In this document: positions 1 to 11,015 of the stretch, in pieces
Layout of the letters: each line of letters begins with the position of its first letter
Position numbering within the stretch: position 1 is the stretch's first letter
Origin: Botrytis cinerea B05.10
Lineage: Eukaryota > Ascomycota > Leotiomycetes > Helotiales > Sclerotiniaceae
Length of the DNA stretch: 64,000 nucleotides
Direction: 5' to 3'
Assembly: GCF_000143535.2 (NCBI RefSeq)
Contig: NC_037322.1
Span: 1,054,001-1,118,000 of the forward strand
The notes under the pieces: generated by a model
Databases searched by the model: none
Told to the model about the DNA's origin: nothing
Seen by the model: the letters and a program-made list of their open reading frames with translations, nothing else
Translations under genes and position numbers: made by a program

Positions 1-20
1 CACGAGGAGCTAAGTGATCA

Positions 21-55
<35 letters not shown>

Positions 56-252
56 ATTAACAGATTTCCTCATAGTGAGGGAGCATCGCTCAAAGTCACC
101 TTCGGGTATACTTTGAGCGATTCGGGAGAAGCGGAAGAAATCCCGAACCTGGGGAGCCAACCAGATCGCTCGTAGATTATGCTTACAAGTGTAGGCAGAG
201 TCTCTGGGGAACCCGGAGAAGCGAAAGAAAGCCGGCTCTAATCTTGTGGGTT
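1..252 (-). repeat. Poly(A)-tailed, hairpin-rich repeat (retroposon-like)
   Basis: A run of about 30 T at 25-54 is followed by roughly 200 bp dense in short inverted repeats. ATCGCTCAAAGT pairs with ACTTTGAGCGAT (about 88-124), TCGGGA with TCCCGA (about 122-145), and GCTTACA with TGTAGGC (181-196). A purine motif GGAGAAGCGGAAGAAA at 125-140 recurs as GGAGAAGCGAAAGAAA at 215-230. Read on the minus strand this is a structured sequence ending in a long poly(A), the layout of a retroposed small RNA or SINE. No clear pol III A/B boxes and no convincing target-site duplication are visible, so the class is uncertain. The repeat may extend left of the window. Confidence 0.45.
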
Positions 253-3200
253 CTTTTTTTTTGGATAATCTTTTGTAAGTCACAACACCCACCTTGAACA
301 TACTTTCTTTCACAGCTGACTAACTTTTCTTATATCCAGGACGTCATTTAGTTTGAGATTTCATGATCGGAAATAGTCAATTGTTGCCGAATTGGCGGGA
401 TGTGTGTCATAGTAGTGTTACTAGCGGTAAACTTTAGCTAGTGTATAATATATATTACTTTAATTTCAAAGACTGTGACCACTAGTGAGAGTGAGAATTT
501 GTTACAAATTTTGAAAGTTGAGAAATTTCTTGTCAATCCATGTATCCACCAGTGAACTGTCCATTTGACCATATCTCCAATCGTGTAACTCATCTCTCAC
601 CCATGCCGTCTTCAAATGATGCAAATCTCCACCCCTTTCTAAGGGTTTGTCTTCGATATCTACTTTTAAATCTATGCAGTTGGGATTACCCATACCACTT
701 GGTTTATCAGATTACACACAAAGTATAGATATTCATGTCAAATAGTAAGACTACAATCAAACAGGTGATGGCTTGCTTTACTATCATCGTCAACTCGTTC
801 GTGTGGATTGAGTGGGTGTACAGATTGAGGAAGGTTCGGTGTGCCATATAGAAAATTGGTACTGCGGCAAGTTTGAATTTTAATTGAATTTAGCATCAGT
901 ATGAATGCAACATTCCAATCTTTTCAATATCTGGGAGGATGTCAATGCTCAAAAGTCTCTTATGGCAGACTGTAATATGGATTTCTGGACAAACTGGAGA
1001 TGACACGGTTAGGAATCAGGGTAATTATATTATTGCATATTCAAAATCAAATAGTTTAGATCCGTGTTCATGCAATGTTCAAGATTCAAATGATTCAATA
1101 TGGGCTTGGAAACATATCCGCTTGCATGCTCATGCTCGAATTTTGCATTCATCAACGACAATCTAACGAAGAGAATCTCATTAAGCTTGACATGTGAAAG
1201 TTTAGACCTATTTAACTCCTTTACTAACATAAATAAGTTGATTATGTCAAGAAAAAGTCCAATTAGTTTCGCTGCCATTATACTTCAATAATGTCTAGAT
1301 GTTAGATTTGATAACTTTACGTAATAATTCCATGCATTTGAACATCGGGCAATTTTGACTTCAACAACTTTTGTATGTAAACATGACGCAGAGGTAGCTC
1401 TGAAGATGACTGATGGTGCCAAAGCTTTTGTCTTGCCAAGTGAAGCATGCTTGTAGGGTTCACATACAAGGATTTTCTATGTGAGTTTTCGGACGTGCAA
1501 TCAAATGTATCTGGCTATCCTCTTGATATCTCCTTCCGTTATTGCCATCATTTAGATGACCGGTATCTTCTCAACGTGCTTTCCCACATCAGAATTCCAA
1601 ACTGCATCAGCGACAAATGCAGCAACCACGTGACATTTCATCGATCGTCCCTTCCCCGTACACAAGGTCCGCATTGCATAATTGTGACTGCGCTCTGGCA
1701 TAAAAATTATCGGCAGTTTATGTTCGATATTTTAAGGCTAATATGCCCGGGATTCCGGTACATTAACTTCATTTTAGACGCGTTTCCTTCGAAGTCATAT
1801 TTTCCATTTGGCCTTTTGACTATCTTGCAAGCTAGGATCATTTTCTAGTTCTGGTATTAAAATCAGAAACTAGTTTGTGGTATTTGAGATTGAATTAATT
1901 GGCTGCTATTCAAATCTAGATGCGATACGAAACTAGGGATCAAAATGACTAGATCTTCGGGCATCACGTTGGATCTAATCCAGTCAAGCTCTGGGACTTT
2001 GTGAAGAAAACACTGCCAATGTGGTAGCGCGAGTTGATCTTGATTATTCCCGGACAAAACCGGTGGCTAACATGGTTTATTGAATTTAATCTTCACATTC
2101 ATTGCCCAAATCATGACTAGAAGACTCATTCTGGAACAAAGCGTCTAACTTCCGCATTGAGATATATTTGGCGACCACGAACTATCAGCTTGTGAGTTTT
2201 TTCGATAGTTCTGGATAAAAATTGATACGGTTGATGCAGATATGTTCTCTCCTTAATCTAGCTTAAAGGCCAATTCATGACTGCATTTCTATCATTCCGG
2301 AGGAGCGGGCTTGATATGGATCTGCCGAACCCAAGCTTCGCTCAATATCATAATTTTCATTGTAAAAGCGATAAATCAAAAGAATTCATTCAATCAAGCA
2401 AAGCCAAGCCAGGCGCCCGAGTAAGCTCTACCAAATGAGGGGATAAAATGGACATCGAGATTAAATTCCAAAAGACATTTGATTATGGCCTGTGCGTCAA
2501 TACCCTGGGAAAGATTATGAATAAAAAATTTTATTTCTACTTGAATTTACGATATTATCTGTTGTGTCCATTGTATAGTCACTTGGCACAAAGTCTAACA
2601 CAATATAATGGATTTTCTCCTGCCATATTTCTACTATCGAAAGAAACACGAAATACTCTAGTTGTGGACTATAGACGAGCTTAAAATACTTCTTACTGTA
2701 TGCTCAACGAACATTAAACCATGAATCGTCCATGAATCGGAACTTTTTGTATTCCAAATTTCACCTTCCATTTCTTGCTCCATTTCTCGCCTCGGATAGG
2801 GGGGCTGCCGAGATCCGAGAGTCTATTGCATCACGTGATACAATGCTGAAAAGTGGAGAGCAATAAGCGTTGGGCAGGTAGCTGGATATCATCTACTCTC
2901 TAAATTACTTGAACTCACCAGGGTATGAATCATAGGTTTATCCCGATTCAACTAAGAGTTTTGGGCACTTGAGAATTTGGAAAACCGATGACAACAGAGA
3001 GTACACAGAGTCAGAGGTTGTTAATCAGATGTGAATCGTTATGTAAAATCACTACATGCCAAGAAATTCTACAAGACTTTTCTAGAGTTTTCAATATCCT
3101 AGGGAAGTATTGAATATGTAATAGTCTTTGAACTTGAGTAGCTATCATTTGACTTATCTTGTATTTGGTTCATAGGGTGCATATCAATTCGAAAGACTGG

Positions 3201-4605
3201 TAGACTAACCAGAGGCTCTTAACGCCTTGGATGAAAAGATGTGATACTCAAAGAGAACCAGGGGTTTGGATTTTTTCCGAAATATTCAAACTGATATCCG
3301 CAGCCTAGTTGAGCATTTCAAACTCGTTGAATGTACGGATTAATTTCGAATGTTGGAAATCTTCTGATTACCCCTCTGCAAGTCAAGTTATTAGATATCT
3401 GCTCATGAACTTTTTGTTACGTATACAGAACCGCGCTCTAAGATCTAATGCAACCGCCAGAGAATCACTAACTCAGGCTTCTTAAGACTTTCGCGTGAAT
3501 TAACTTTCAACAACCATTATGGAATTTATGTCCTATCTAGAACCTTTTGACAATCATCAAAATGGTCCTCATGATAGCTCTGATGACGATTCTTTCGACA
3601 GCTTCCCTACAAGTGCCCTTGACAGATCGAAACGAATATGCCAGTAGAGAATTTTTCGTTCAGCTGTGTCGCCCAATTCTCTAGAGCATTCGTTCCTGGT
3701 AAAATGTTGCATTGATCTCAAAAACTAAAACATACATGAAGATTTGCAAGTAAAACATTAAAACGTTAATCAAATTCTAGTTATTTCAGAAATATATGAT
3801 TCTTTTGACCTTTCAGGGACAATATCTAGGCTATTTACTACGAGCATGTACTTACCTTCACCTTGGGTTAAATCACCAAGACACAATACAGCGATTAGGT
3901 AAACTTTAACCTAGACCCATGTTTTCCAGTCACTTGAATCGACGAGATGGATCTGATTTTGAGATACTGAAGATGTTGATTTTCCTTTTAACAAGGAGTA
4001 ATGGACCTGGATTCTCACTATAGCTGTCCTGGAAATCTGGGGAGGACTTCGGCATTTGCTTTGCAAATCGAGCGCCCAGAATGGACCGACCGCACTCGTA
4101 GAAATAACAACTGTGATTAAGGATATTGTACAAGTAAAGCCCAATGGCGACATACTAACATTTGAGAAGAAGACTGAATCACGGTATAAAGAAGCCTTGT
4201 ATGATAGGATTGACATGCTTGATTTTAATGCTGGAACTCTTAACTATAAGCTGCTGATAACATCAAAGACTCTTGTCTATTTATGATGAATCTCGTGATA
4301 TTTTGAAGTGATTGTGTGTTAATGACATTTGATGAAAGAATGTCGGCACTAAACTAAGGAGTGAACATCCGGAGTAGGAGTGAAGGCTCGAATTGCAGTC
4401 CATTTGTCAAATTCTATCAATTATTGGTTCAATTTAAAACACTGTATTAATCTAAGAGGTTGGATCTGTCTTATATATAAATCGTCTTTGTGTATTGAGA
4501 ATTTGATTGTCAGACTCGCGTTTGGGCATGTTCTTGCTCCTGCACAGTTTCCATATCAATGGCCTTTCACCCCCTTATTTCGTTGAAAGCCGTTAATCCT
4601 TGGGC
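253..4605. other. Gene-poor stretch, no supported gene
   Basis: About 4.3 kb in which both strands are broken by frequent stops and no recognisable domain is seen. The longest frames (1447-1848 plus, 3911-4216 minus) have no family features. A 42-codon frame at 3519-3647 plus with an acidic, serine-rich composition, and a frame at 4056-4286 plus, look slightly protein-like. They cannot be joined into a gene and may be remnants. Confidence 0.5.
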
Positions 4606-5527
4606 CTAGGGTAGTTTGAAGAAGGGATCGGTCGGATCCCATACAAATGTTTTACACTGCTCTAACCTGTTCCTTTCGTCAGTTATAGGATCATTCCTTT
4701 CTGTTCGCATTCGTTTGTCTTCCTCTAACATTTTATTAACACGATAACCAAATTCCTCTACAGATTTTGCATACTCGACAGGATGCTTCACCTCCCACTG
4801 CACTTCGTTATTATACTTCTCTTCATACTTGAGAATCAATATATTAAGTATTTCTAAATCATTAAATTTATTCTTTCCATCTGTGGCTTCAAACCGAGCA
4901 TAACCATCTTCAATGTATACTTCATCTTTCGGTAAATATCTCAAAGGTCTACCCCGAAAACGAACGATACGAGCGAAATCTGCGATGCTCTGATCAAAAA
5001 TTTCCAGCCTTTTGTTGTGCTCGGCTTCCCATTATTTTTCTCCTTCTTTAATCTCCGCCTATCTACGTTCTCTTTTCTCAGCTTCCTTCTCTTCCTCAGC
5101 TCTGATCTGCGCATTTATGCCATGACACAGGAAATACATCCATGGACTTTTACTTTCTGAGAACATGAAGAGAATCGTAATCCAGATAATACACAGAAAT
5201 GCTGCTATTTGCAGAGCTAAAAGAGGCTTCTACCAAAGGTTCGAACTGTTTGAATATGCAAAAGGAATTTAAATTATGAGATACCAAGGCGGAGGAGGGC
5301 AGAATTGGACAATAAAATTAGTAAGTCAGAATAAGGAAATTATTGAATCCTTTGTACTCATAGAAGAACATGTGAATGTTGCGCCATTGGCTGGGAAGAT
5401 TGGCGTAGCATTAGCAATATTTGCAGTAAGACTAGGGCTAATGATGGCGCTTAATGTAATCGATAAAATGATATCGTACAGGGTTTTAGTGACAGTGACC
5501 GTTACCGTCGTGGAAGCGGAGGCAATG
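4606..5527 (-). pseudogene. Decayed single-pass membrane/coiled-coil protein gene
   Basis: One minus-strand frame can be followed from an ATG near 5527 to the stop at 4606. It starts with a Ser/Thr/Val-rich segment. A hydrophobic span follows (about 5161-5220, residues such as AAFLCIIWITILFMF), then a Lys/Glu/Arg-rich coiled-coil segment, then an intact 112-residue C-terminal part (4606-4944). In-frame stops interrupt it. Two are in the coiled coil: TAG near 5060 and TAA near 5032, each one C-to-T change from a Gln codon. Others lie around 5220-5326, where an intron could also sit. It has the same architecture as the decayed gene at 34644-35283. No function is recognised. A spliced functional gene is possible but would need introns that remove coiled-coil sequence. 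Confidence 0.4.
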
Positions 5528-6512
5528 AGGAGCGCCATCGTATGCTGTTTCTTAGGGGGGGGGGGATTGTGTCTGAATCTTTGTATTAACTTGGGAGCAA
5601 ACATATATAGAGTAAGAACGTTCAGTTTAGCTTTTGTCCAAGAACTCTGTCCTACGAATTACCGGATCCGAAGAATCTTGGTTTATTTTGATTCGTGAGA
5701 TTATTGTAGACAGATGACTGGGGCCATGAAATTTGGTAATCGATCCAATGTAATGCCTTTCTCTACCCACTTGACTGATGATGCATGCCATAATTTGATA
5801 CTTTAAATCATCTAGACTACTGTAGTGCTTCAAAAAGCAAAAAGATGGGTCGCCAGTCACCTTACTTGATCTTAATTGGAGCCCTCGCTATAAACTTCTT
5901 GATCCAAACTAAATTGACTTCTCTTTCAGAAGTACTAGTCTCTCTGGAGCCAAAGATATGTGATTACTTGTAGTTGATGTTGAATTGTGGGAAGATGGAT
6001 GTTCTGAGGCTAAGACTCTTACTAAACCGATTAGAAAACTCAAATCATTTAAGGTATTGAATTCGATTGGAATATTGAACTATTTCCAGATTTCTCAATG
6101 CTTTTAGACATTCCAAATCTTATATTATTAGACTGTAGCTCGGATGGTATCAGATCCACCTGGCCATTAAGGGGGAAACAACAGTACACGAAAGCGAGGC
6201 AGAAGGAAGAATGAATTAAGCTTAGAGAAGTCAATTGCCAATCCAGCTGGATTTCGTACCCTCAGCTAATCAATTACAAAGCCCCAGCTCATATTTACAT
6301 GGCTGTAAACAGATCCAATTAATTCCCTCAAAACTCCTGGAATCATGCCGCCAATTTTCAAAGATGTGTTCAAATCCTTCTATATGCAAAAGTTATTCAT
6401 ACCGTCATAGAATTACACCAGTCGCTCGGGCTGCGCATTCAATTATTTATACACATCTACTCTCCACCACCCTCACCAACTTGGCCGCCGTCGAGGTACA
6501 GACCAGTATTAC
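5528..6512. other. Intergenic, nothing recognised
   Basis: About 1 kb between the decayed membrane gene and the 3' end of exgD. It includes a 9-10 base G run near 5556. No gene, RNA or repeat could be supported. Confidence 0.5.
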
Positions 6513-9239
6513 TCAATAGTATTCAGGTAATGAGCTGAAGCTCGGGATTGTTGATGAACATTTAAAGTCCGGATCGTACGCTAGCTTTGGCAGGATGCCG
6601 GCAGCTAATCCTCTTTGGTAGCCTATTTAATCAATCTGTTAGCAATCGTCCAGTGACATTATTTGTGATTTAGTTCTTAACCGCTCCTTCCATTTCACTC
6701 CCGGCGACCGGGGTCGTAGGTGTGGGAAAGAGGAAACCTGCAGACGCGGGGTTTCAAAAACTTACTCCACTGTGTGCCACCACCCTCACTAGTCTCCGTA
6801 GCCCAAGTCCAATAGAACCAGCCCCAGCCCAACTCGAAACTATACATCTGCGCCTCTGCAAACATTTTCAAAAAGTTCTTGTAGGTATCACTATAAGTAC
6901 TTGGATCTGCATTTGCATTGGTACAACTACATGTGCTATCCTGCGTTGGACAGTCTGGTGTTGTTTGTTGTGTTGATGAGTCTCCGGTGTCATATGTTCC
7001 CTCCCATCTGTTTCCTTGGTTAACGTTTGTGAGATAAGTTGCACAATCCGTATCCGCTTGAGACCATTCAGCAACCATCGTGGGGCCAAAACCTGTACTT
7101 TTGTTCATAGATATCTCGGTTTGTTGAGTCCAGCCACTACAGGCATAATTCACCTTCTCCGTATGGTTGTAAAGAATTTGCCCGCTGTTGAAAATGACAT
7201 ATTGATGAACATCTAAGATTAGATTATCATAGCTTGTCAAATCGCCCTGCCAATTTTCGAGTCCCCGGAATCCATCTCCAATTACAACATAGGCGGAAAT
7301 ACCATTCTTTACGACCATATCGGTGACTGTAGATGTCCAATTTAAGACATCATTGACGTCAAGAGCTGTCATTCTGGGTTCATTGGCAAGGCCGTAGAAA
7401 CTAAGAATGTTCTTATAGCGGTCTTGAGCGAAGAACTTAGAGAGCCGATCGTGAATTTCGATACTGCGTTGTGCATTTAGGTCGCCATTAGTTCCATTCA
7501 ACCAACCAATAGTTCCTTGACGACCGGAGTGGTTCCAACCATTTTGAGATCCAGGGAGTGCATGAAGATCCAGATTGATGCGAAGACCATATTTCCGAGC
7601 CCATTCAATACCACGAAGAAGATAACGCCATGAGGTGCGGAAAACATAGGGGTCATCGTCGTACGTTATGACAGCCCAGTACGAGTAAGGAATGCGAACG
7701 TGGTCCAGTCCAGCAGCGGCAATATCGGCAAATGTTTTTTCAGAAACGAAGGTTGCATAGTGTTTCTCAAGGGTAGATGCAGCTGTAGATGCACCCAACT
7801 TAGTAGTCAGTGTCCACTCATCAATGATTCCATCTGCTGATGAATAGGAATTGAATAGGGAAGGTGTGATGAAAGGTTCGATAGAAAGCCAGCCACCTAA
7901 ATTGACACCTCTAGCCGGCCTTGAAGTATAAGCTCCCCACTTTGCAGATATTTTGGGTGCATTAGAATTCGGTGCTACATCATCGCTGTATGAAGTATTC
8001 AAACCCATAACCGGAAGATCTCCAACAGTCTCATTGGTGTATGTGACATTGAAATCCAATGTATCGTACCATGTGAATGGGTCCAGATATGTTCCTTGGG
8101 CTGCAACCGGAATGTCACTTTCCGACATCCCGTCAAGATTTGAGTTTGAAGGAGTCCCACTTTCTGTTGCAGGGGCTGTAGACGAGGAAGAACTTGAGGT
8201 GTGCTTTTTGCTGGTGCTCACTGCAATTGCTATTATAATTATCAAAATTACTATGCCAATGCCAATTCCCGTCCCTAAATACATTATCAGCTCTCAAAGT
8301 TGACTCCTTCGACCTTGAGTTTGAGAACTCACATATACGTTTCCGCCTTTTTCTAAAATCTTCGTCGCTTTCAATGTACTTCTCAGGATAACTTGATTCA
8401 GTAGGCGCATATCCACCTCTCAACCCTTTCAGATTCCTTAGATCATTTTTCAGTCCTGCGCCGCTAAACATTCTGCGTTGCTTCAACTCCCCTTCACCTT
8501 CTTCCAAAAGTGCTCCACTAACAACTCTCCGTTTCTTTCCCTTTGGTTCTTTCCGAGGTTTCTCATAGACAGTCTCGTCGTCTGTATATGTGTTCGGTAT
8601 TTTCAGACTCCGTTCCTCTTTGCGTGGGGCATTTGGCTTTGCCTTTGGCTTTGGTTTTGGTTCAGGGATGCCATTTTGCTTTCTCCTCTGCTTTTGAATC
8701 CGTAAAGCTGTCTCTGCCGCCGTCTCGTAATCGGAATAGTCTTTAAGTTTCTTGTCTTTACTCCGGTATCCAGATTCATCATCAGTATACCCCCTTTCTT
8801 GTCTCCTTCTGTCCTTCCTTGGCGAACCAGATTCATCATCGGTGTATTCGTTTCGTCTCCTTCTTTCTTTAATTGGTGATCCAGGAATCTCATCATAATC
8901 GCGTTCTCTCCTTCTATTCTTAATCGGCGAACTCGAATCCTCAGTCGCGTATCCGCGCTCTTTTCGTCTTCTATCTTTACTGGGCGAACCTCGTTCCCTC
9001 GATTGTCCACGGTCTTCCTTTACCGGTGGTCGTGATCTTGATTTCCTCTCCTCCCTCCTCTTCGCTCGTTCAATGGAATCATTTAATCTTGCTAAAGAAT
9101 CAATTGATAAAGTTTGCGATCCGGTTGGTTCAGAAGGCACCTCTGATTCTGCGACAACAGCCCTTGATCGTCGTTCTGCTCGTCGTTTTTCGTGCAATGT
9201 ACTCTTTCTATGCGGTCGTTCAGTCGCGTCCCCAGCCAT
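6513..9239 (-). CDS. exgD: Membrane-anchored exo-1,3-beta-glucanase (GH5), ExgD-type
   Basis: Predicted glucan 1,3-beta-glucosidase D, a type II membrane GH5 enzyme trimming cell-wall beta-1,3-glucan outside the plasma membrane. The model has three exons: 9239-8333, 8274-6766 and 6622-6513. Introns are 58 nt (GTGAGT...TTTAG) and 143 nt (GTAAGT...AATAG), giving 841 residues, close to the roughly 830 of Aspergillus ExgD. The cytosolic N-terminus (about 1-300) is highly charged with tandem SP-K-(D/E)-RRR/TDDES-like repeats. One transmembrane helix follows (about 304-322), then a Ser-rich linker and the catalytic domain. Acid/base E601 lies in NEPR and the likely nucleophile E705 in AEWSQ. Exon 3 supplies the conserved C-terminus (GLAAGILPK). 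The upstream in-frame TTG is not a plausible start, so the first ATG (MAGD) was chosen. It shares a 461-bp divergent promoter with the next gene. Confidence 0.93.
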
Positions 9240-9700
9240 TCTCTCCTCCTCCAGCTCTCGCAAAGTATGAGTATAAGAGGTGTGCCAAAATAGATGAAAT
9301 TATAGAATTGACATGGTTTATATGTACAATGGATCGTTCTCGTGCTGATCTTGCATTAGAAAATTCTCTATGCTCGACATACGTATGCGCATCGAATTTC
9401 CAGGATTATTGTTATGTTTCCACAGCAACATCCTCATCCGCATAAATTTGGGGGCTGGTCTATAATAGCTTGGCGCTTAGTTCCCGTCACTAAGCACGTG
9501 CTACGAAATTTATCGGTCTATCGGTTTATCAATCAAACGCTTAGATGTGGTTACAAGCGGCTACCCCAGATTTCTCCGCGTTTTGTAACTGTACATCAGC
9601 AATGTAGTTTCATCGCTGTCATGGAAATCTTTTGATATCATACAATCATTTCATCCAACGTCGTAGAACGTCGTACTTGTGATCATAACTCTTATCCATC
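9240..9700. promoter_or_regulatory. Divergent promoter region exgD / BCKDH E1-beta
   Basis: 461 bp separate the start codons of two outward-facing genes, so both promoters must lie here. No individual element could be assigned. Confidence 0.5.
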
Positions 9701-11015
9701 ATGCGAATAACTTCAAGATTACCGACGTCCTTGGTCAAACCATTGAAACCCTTATGCGTGGTCAACAATTCGAGATTCCCAAGATCATATTCCACACATC
9801 CTCCACAAGCAAAACTGAATAAGGCAATTGATTATGGATCAACTCCTATCTTAAGCCATACTGCATCTAGTGCATTGCAAAACCCAGAGCTTTCGCCGGA
9901 AATACGAAATGGTGCCACGAAACGAATGAACCTATTCCAATCAATTAACGATGCATTATCACTCGCGTTATCCAAAGATGAAACAACTATGGTCTTTGGG
10001 GAAGATGTAGGATTTGGAGGGGTATTTAGGTGCAGTACGGGACTGGCAGAGCAATATGGATCAGAAAGAGTTTTCAATACGCCATTGTGCGAACAAGGAA
10101 TAATAGGATTTGCGATTGGGGCAGCTGCAGAAGGCATGAAGGCTGTTGCAGAGATCCAGTTCGCTGATTATGTATATCCGGCTTTTGATCAATTGGTCAA
10201 CGAGGCAGCGAAGTGGAGATATAGGGATGGAGAATATGGGAGAGGATTGGGTGGACTCACTGTTAGAATGCCTTGTGGTGCAGTGGGACATGGCGCATTG
10301 TTCGTTTCTACTTCCATGATCTATTTTGACGCAACGCACACTAATGAAGAGATTCCAACAGATATCACTCTCAATCCCCCGAATCCCTATTTACACACAT
10401 TCCCGGTCTTCGAGTCATAATGCCACGATCGCCAATTCAAGCAAAAGGTCTTCTTCTCTCCGCCATACAAAGTCCGGACCCTTGTATCTTTATGGAACCT
10501 AAAGCACTATACCGAGCAGCTGTCGAGCAAGTCCCAGTAGATGCCTACACATTACCACTATCAGTGGCAGAGGTGGTAAAGCCCGGAAAGGATCTGACTT
10601 TGATATCTTACGGCCATCCTATGTATACATGTTCAGCTGCACTACAAGCTGCAGAAAAAGATCTCGGGATAAATATCGAGTTGATCGATCTGCGGACCGT
10701 ATATCCATGGGACAAAGACACAGTACTAAAGAGTGTAAGAAAGACTGGAAGATGTGTAGTAGTACATGAAAGTATGATAAATGCCGGCATTGGTGCGGAA
10801 GTCGCTGCAAGTATACAAGGAGACAAGGAGACATTTTTAAGAATGGAGGCGCCTGTCGCTAGAGTCGCCGGCTGGGGAATCCATATGCCATTGATGTTTG
10901 AGAAGTTCAACGTGCCAGATGTTGCTAGTAAGTTTGATGGACTCGCCGGGATTTGATCTAATTGCTAACAATTATAGGGGTTTATGACGCTATCAAGAAA
11001 TCTATACAGTACTAG
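9701..11015 (+). CDS. 2-oxoisovalerate dehydrogenase E1 beta subunit, mitochondrial
   Basis: E1-beta of the branched-chain 2-oxoacid dehydrogenase complex, which oxidatively decarboxylates the keto acids of valine, leucine and isoleucine in the mitochondrial matrix with thiamine diphosphate. Exons are 9701-10299, 10362-10927 and 10978-11015, with introns of 62 nt (GTTCGT...CAACAG) and 50 nt (GTAAGT...TATAG), giving 400 residues. The N-terminus is rich in Arg, Ser and Leu without acids, as in a mitochondrial presequence. Conserved segments include [45 protein letters not shown] (rejoined by splicing), [13 protein letters not shown] and RCVVVHE. Exon 3 gives the usual C-terminus VYDAIKKS. The splice model restores the family sequence at both junctions. 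Confidence 0.95.

Noticed and set aside
1447..1848. 133-codon plus-strand frame
   Set aside because: ATG start but no domain, no splice context and Cys/His/Phe-rich composition typical of chance frames.
5276..5698. 140-codon plus-strand frame with Gly-rich and Val/Thr repeats
   Set aside because: It starts at an ATG but runs opposite the decayed membrane gene, gains its glycines from a G homopolymer, and shows no domain.
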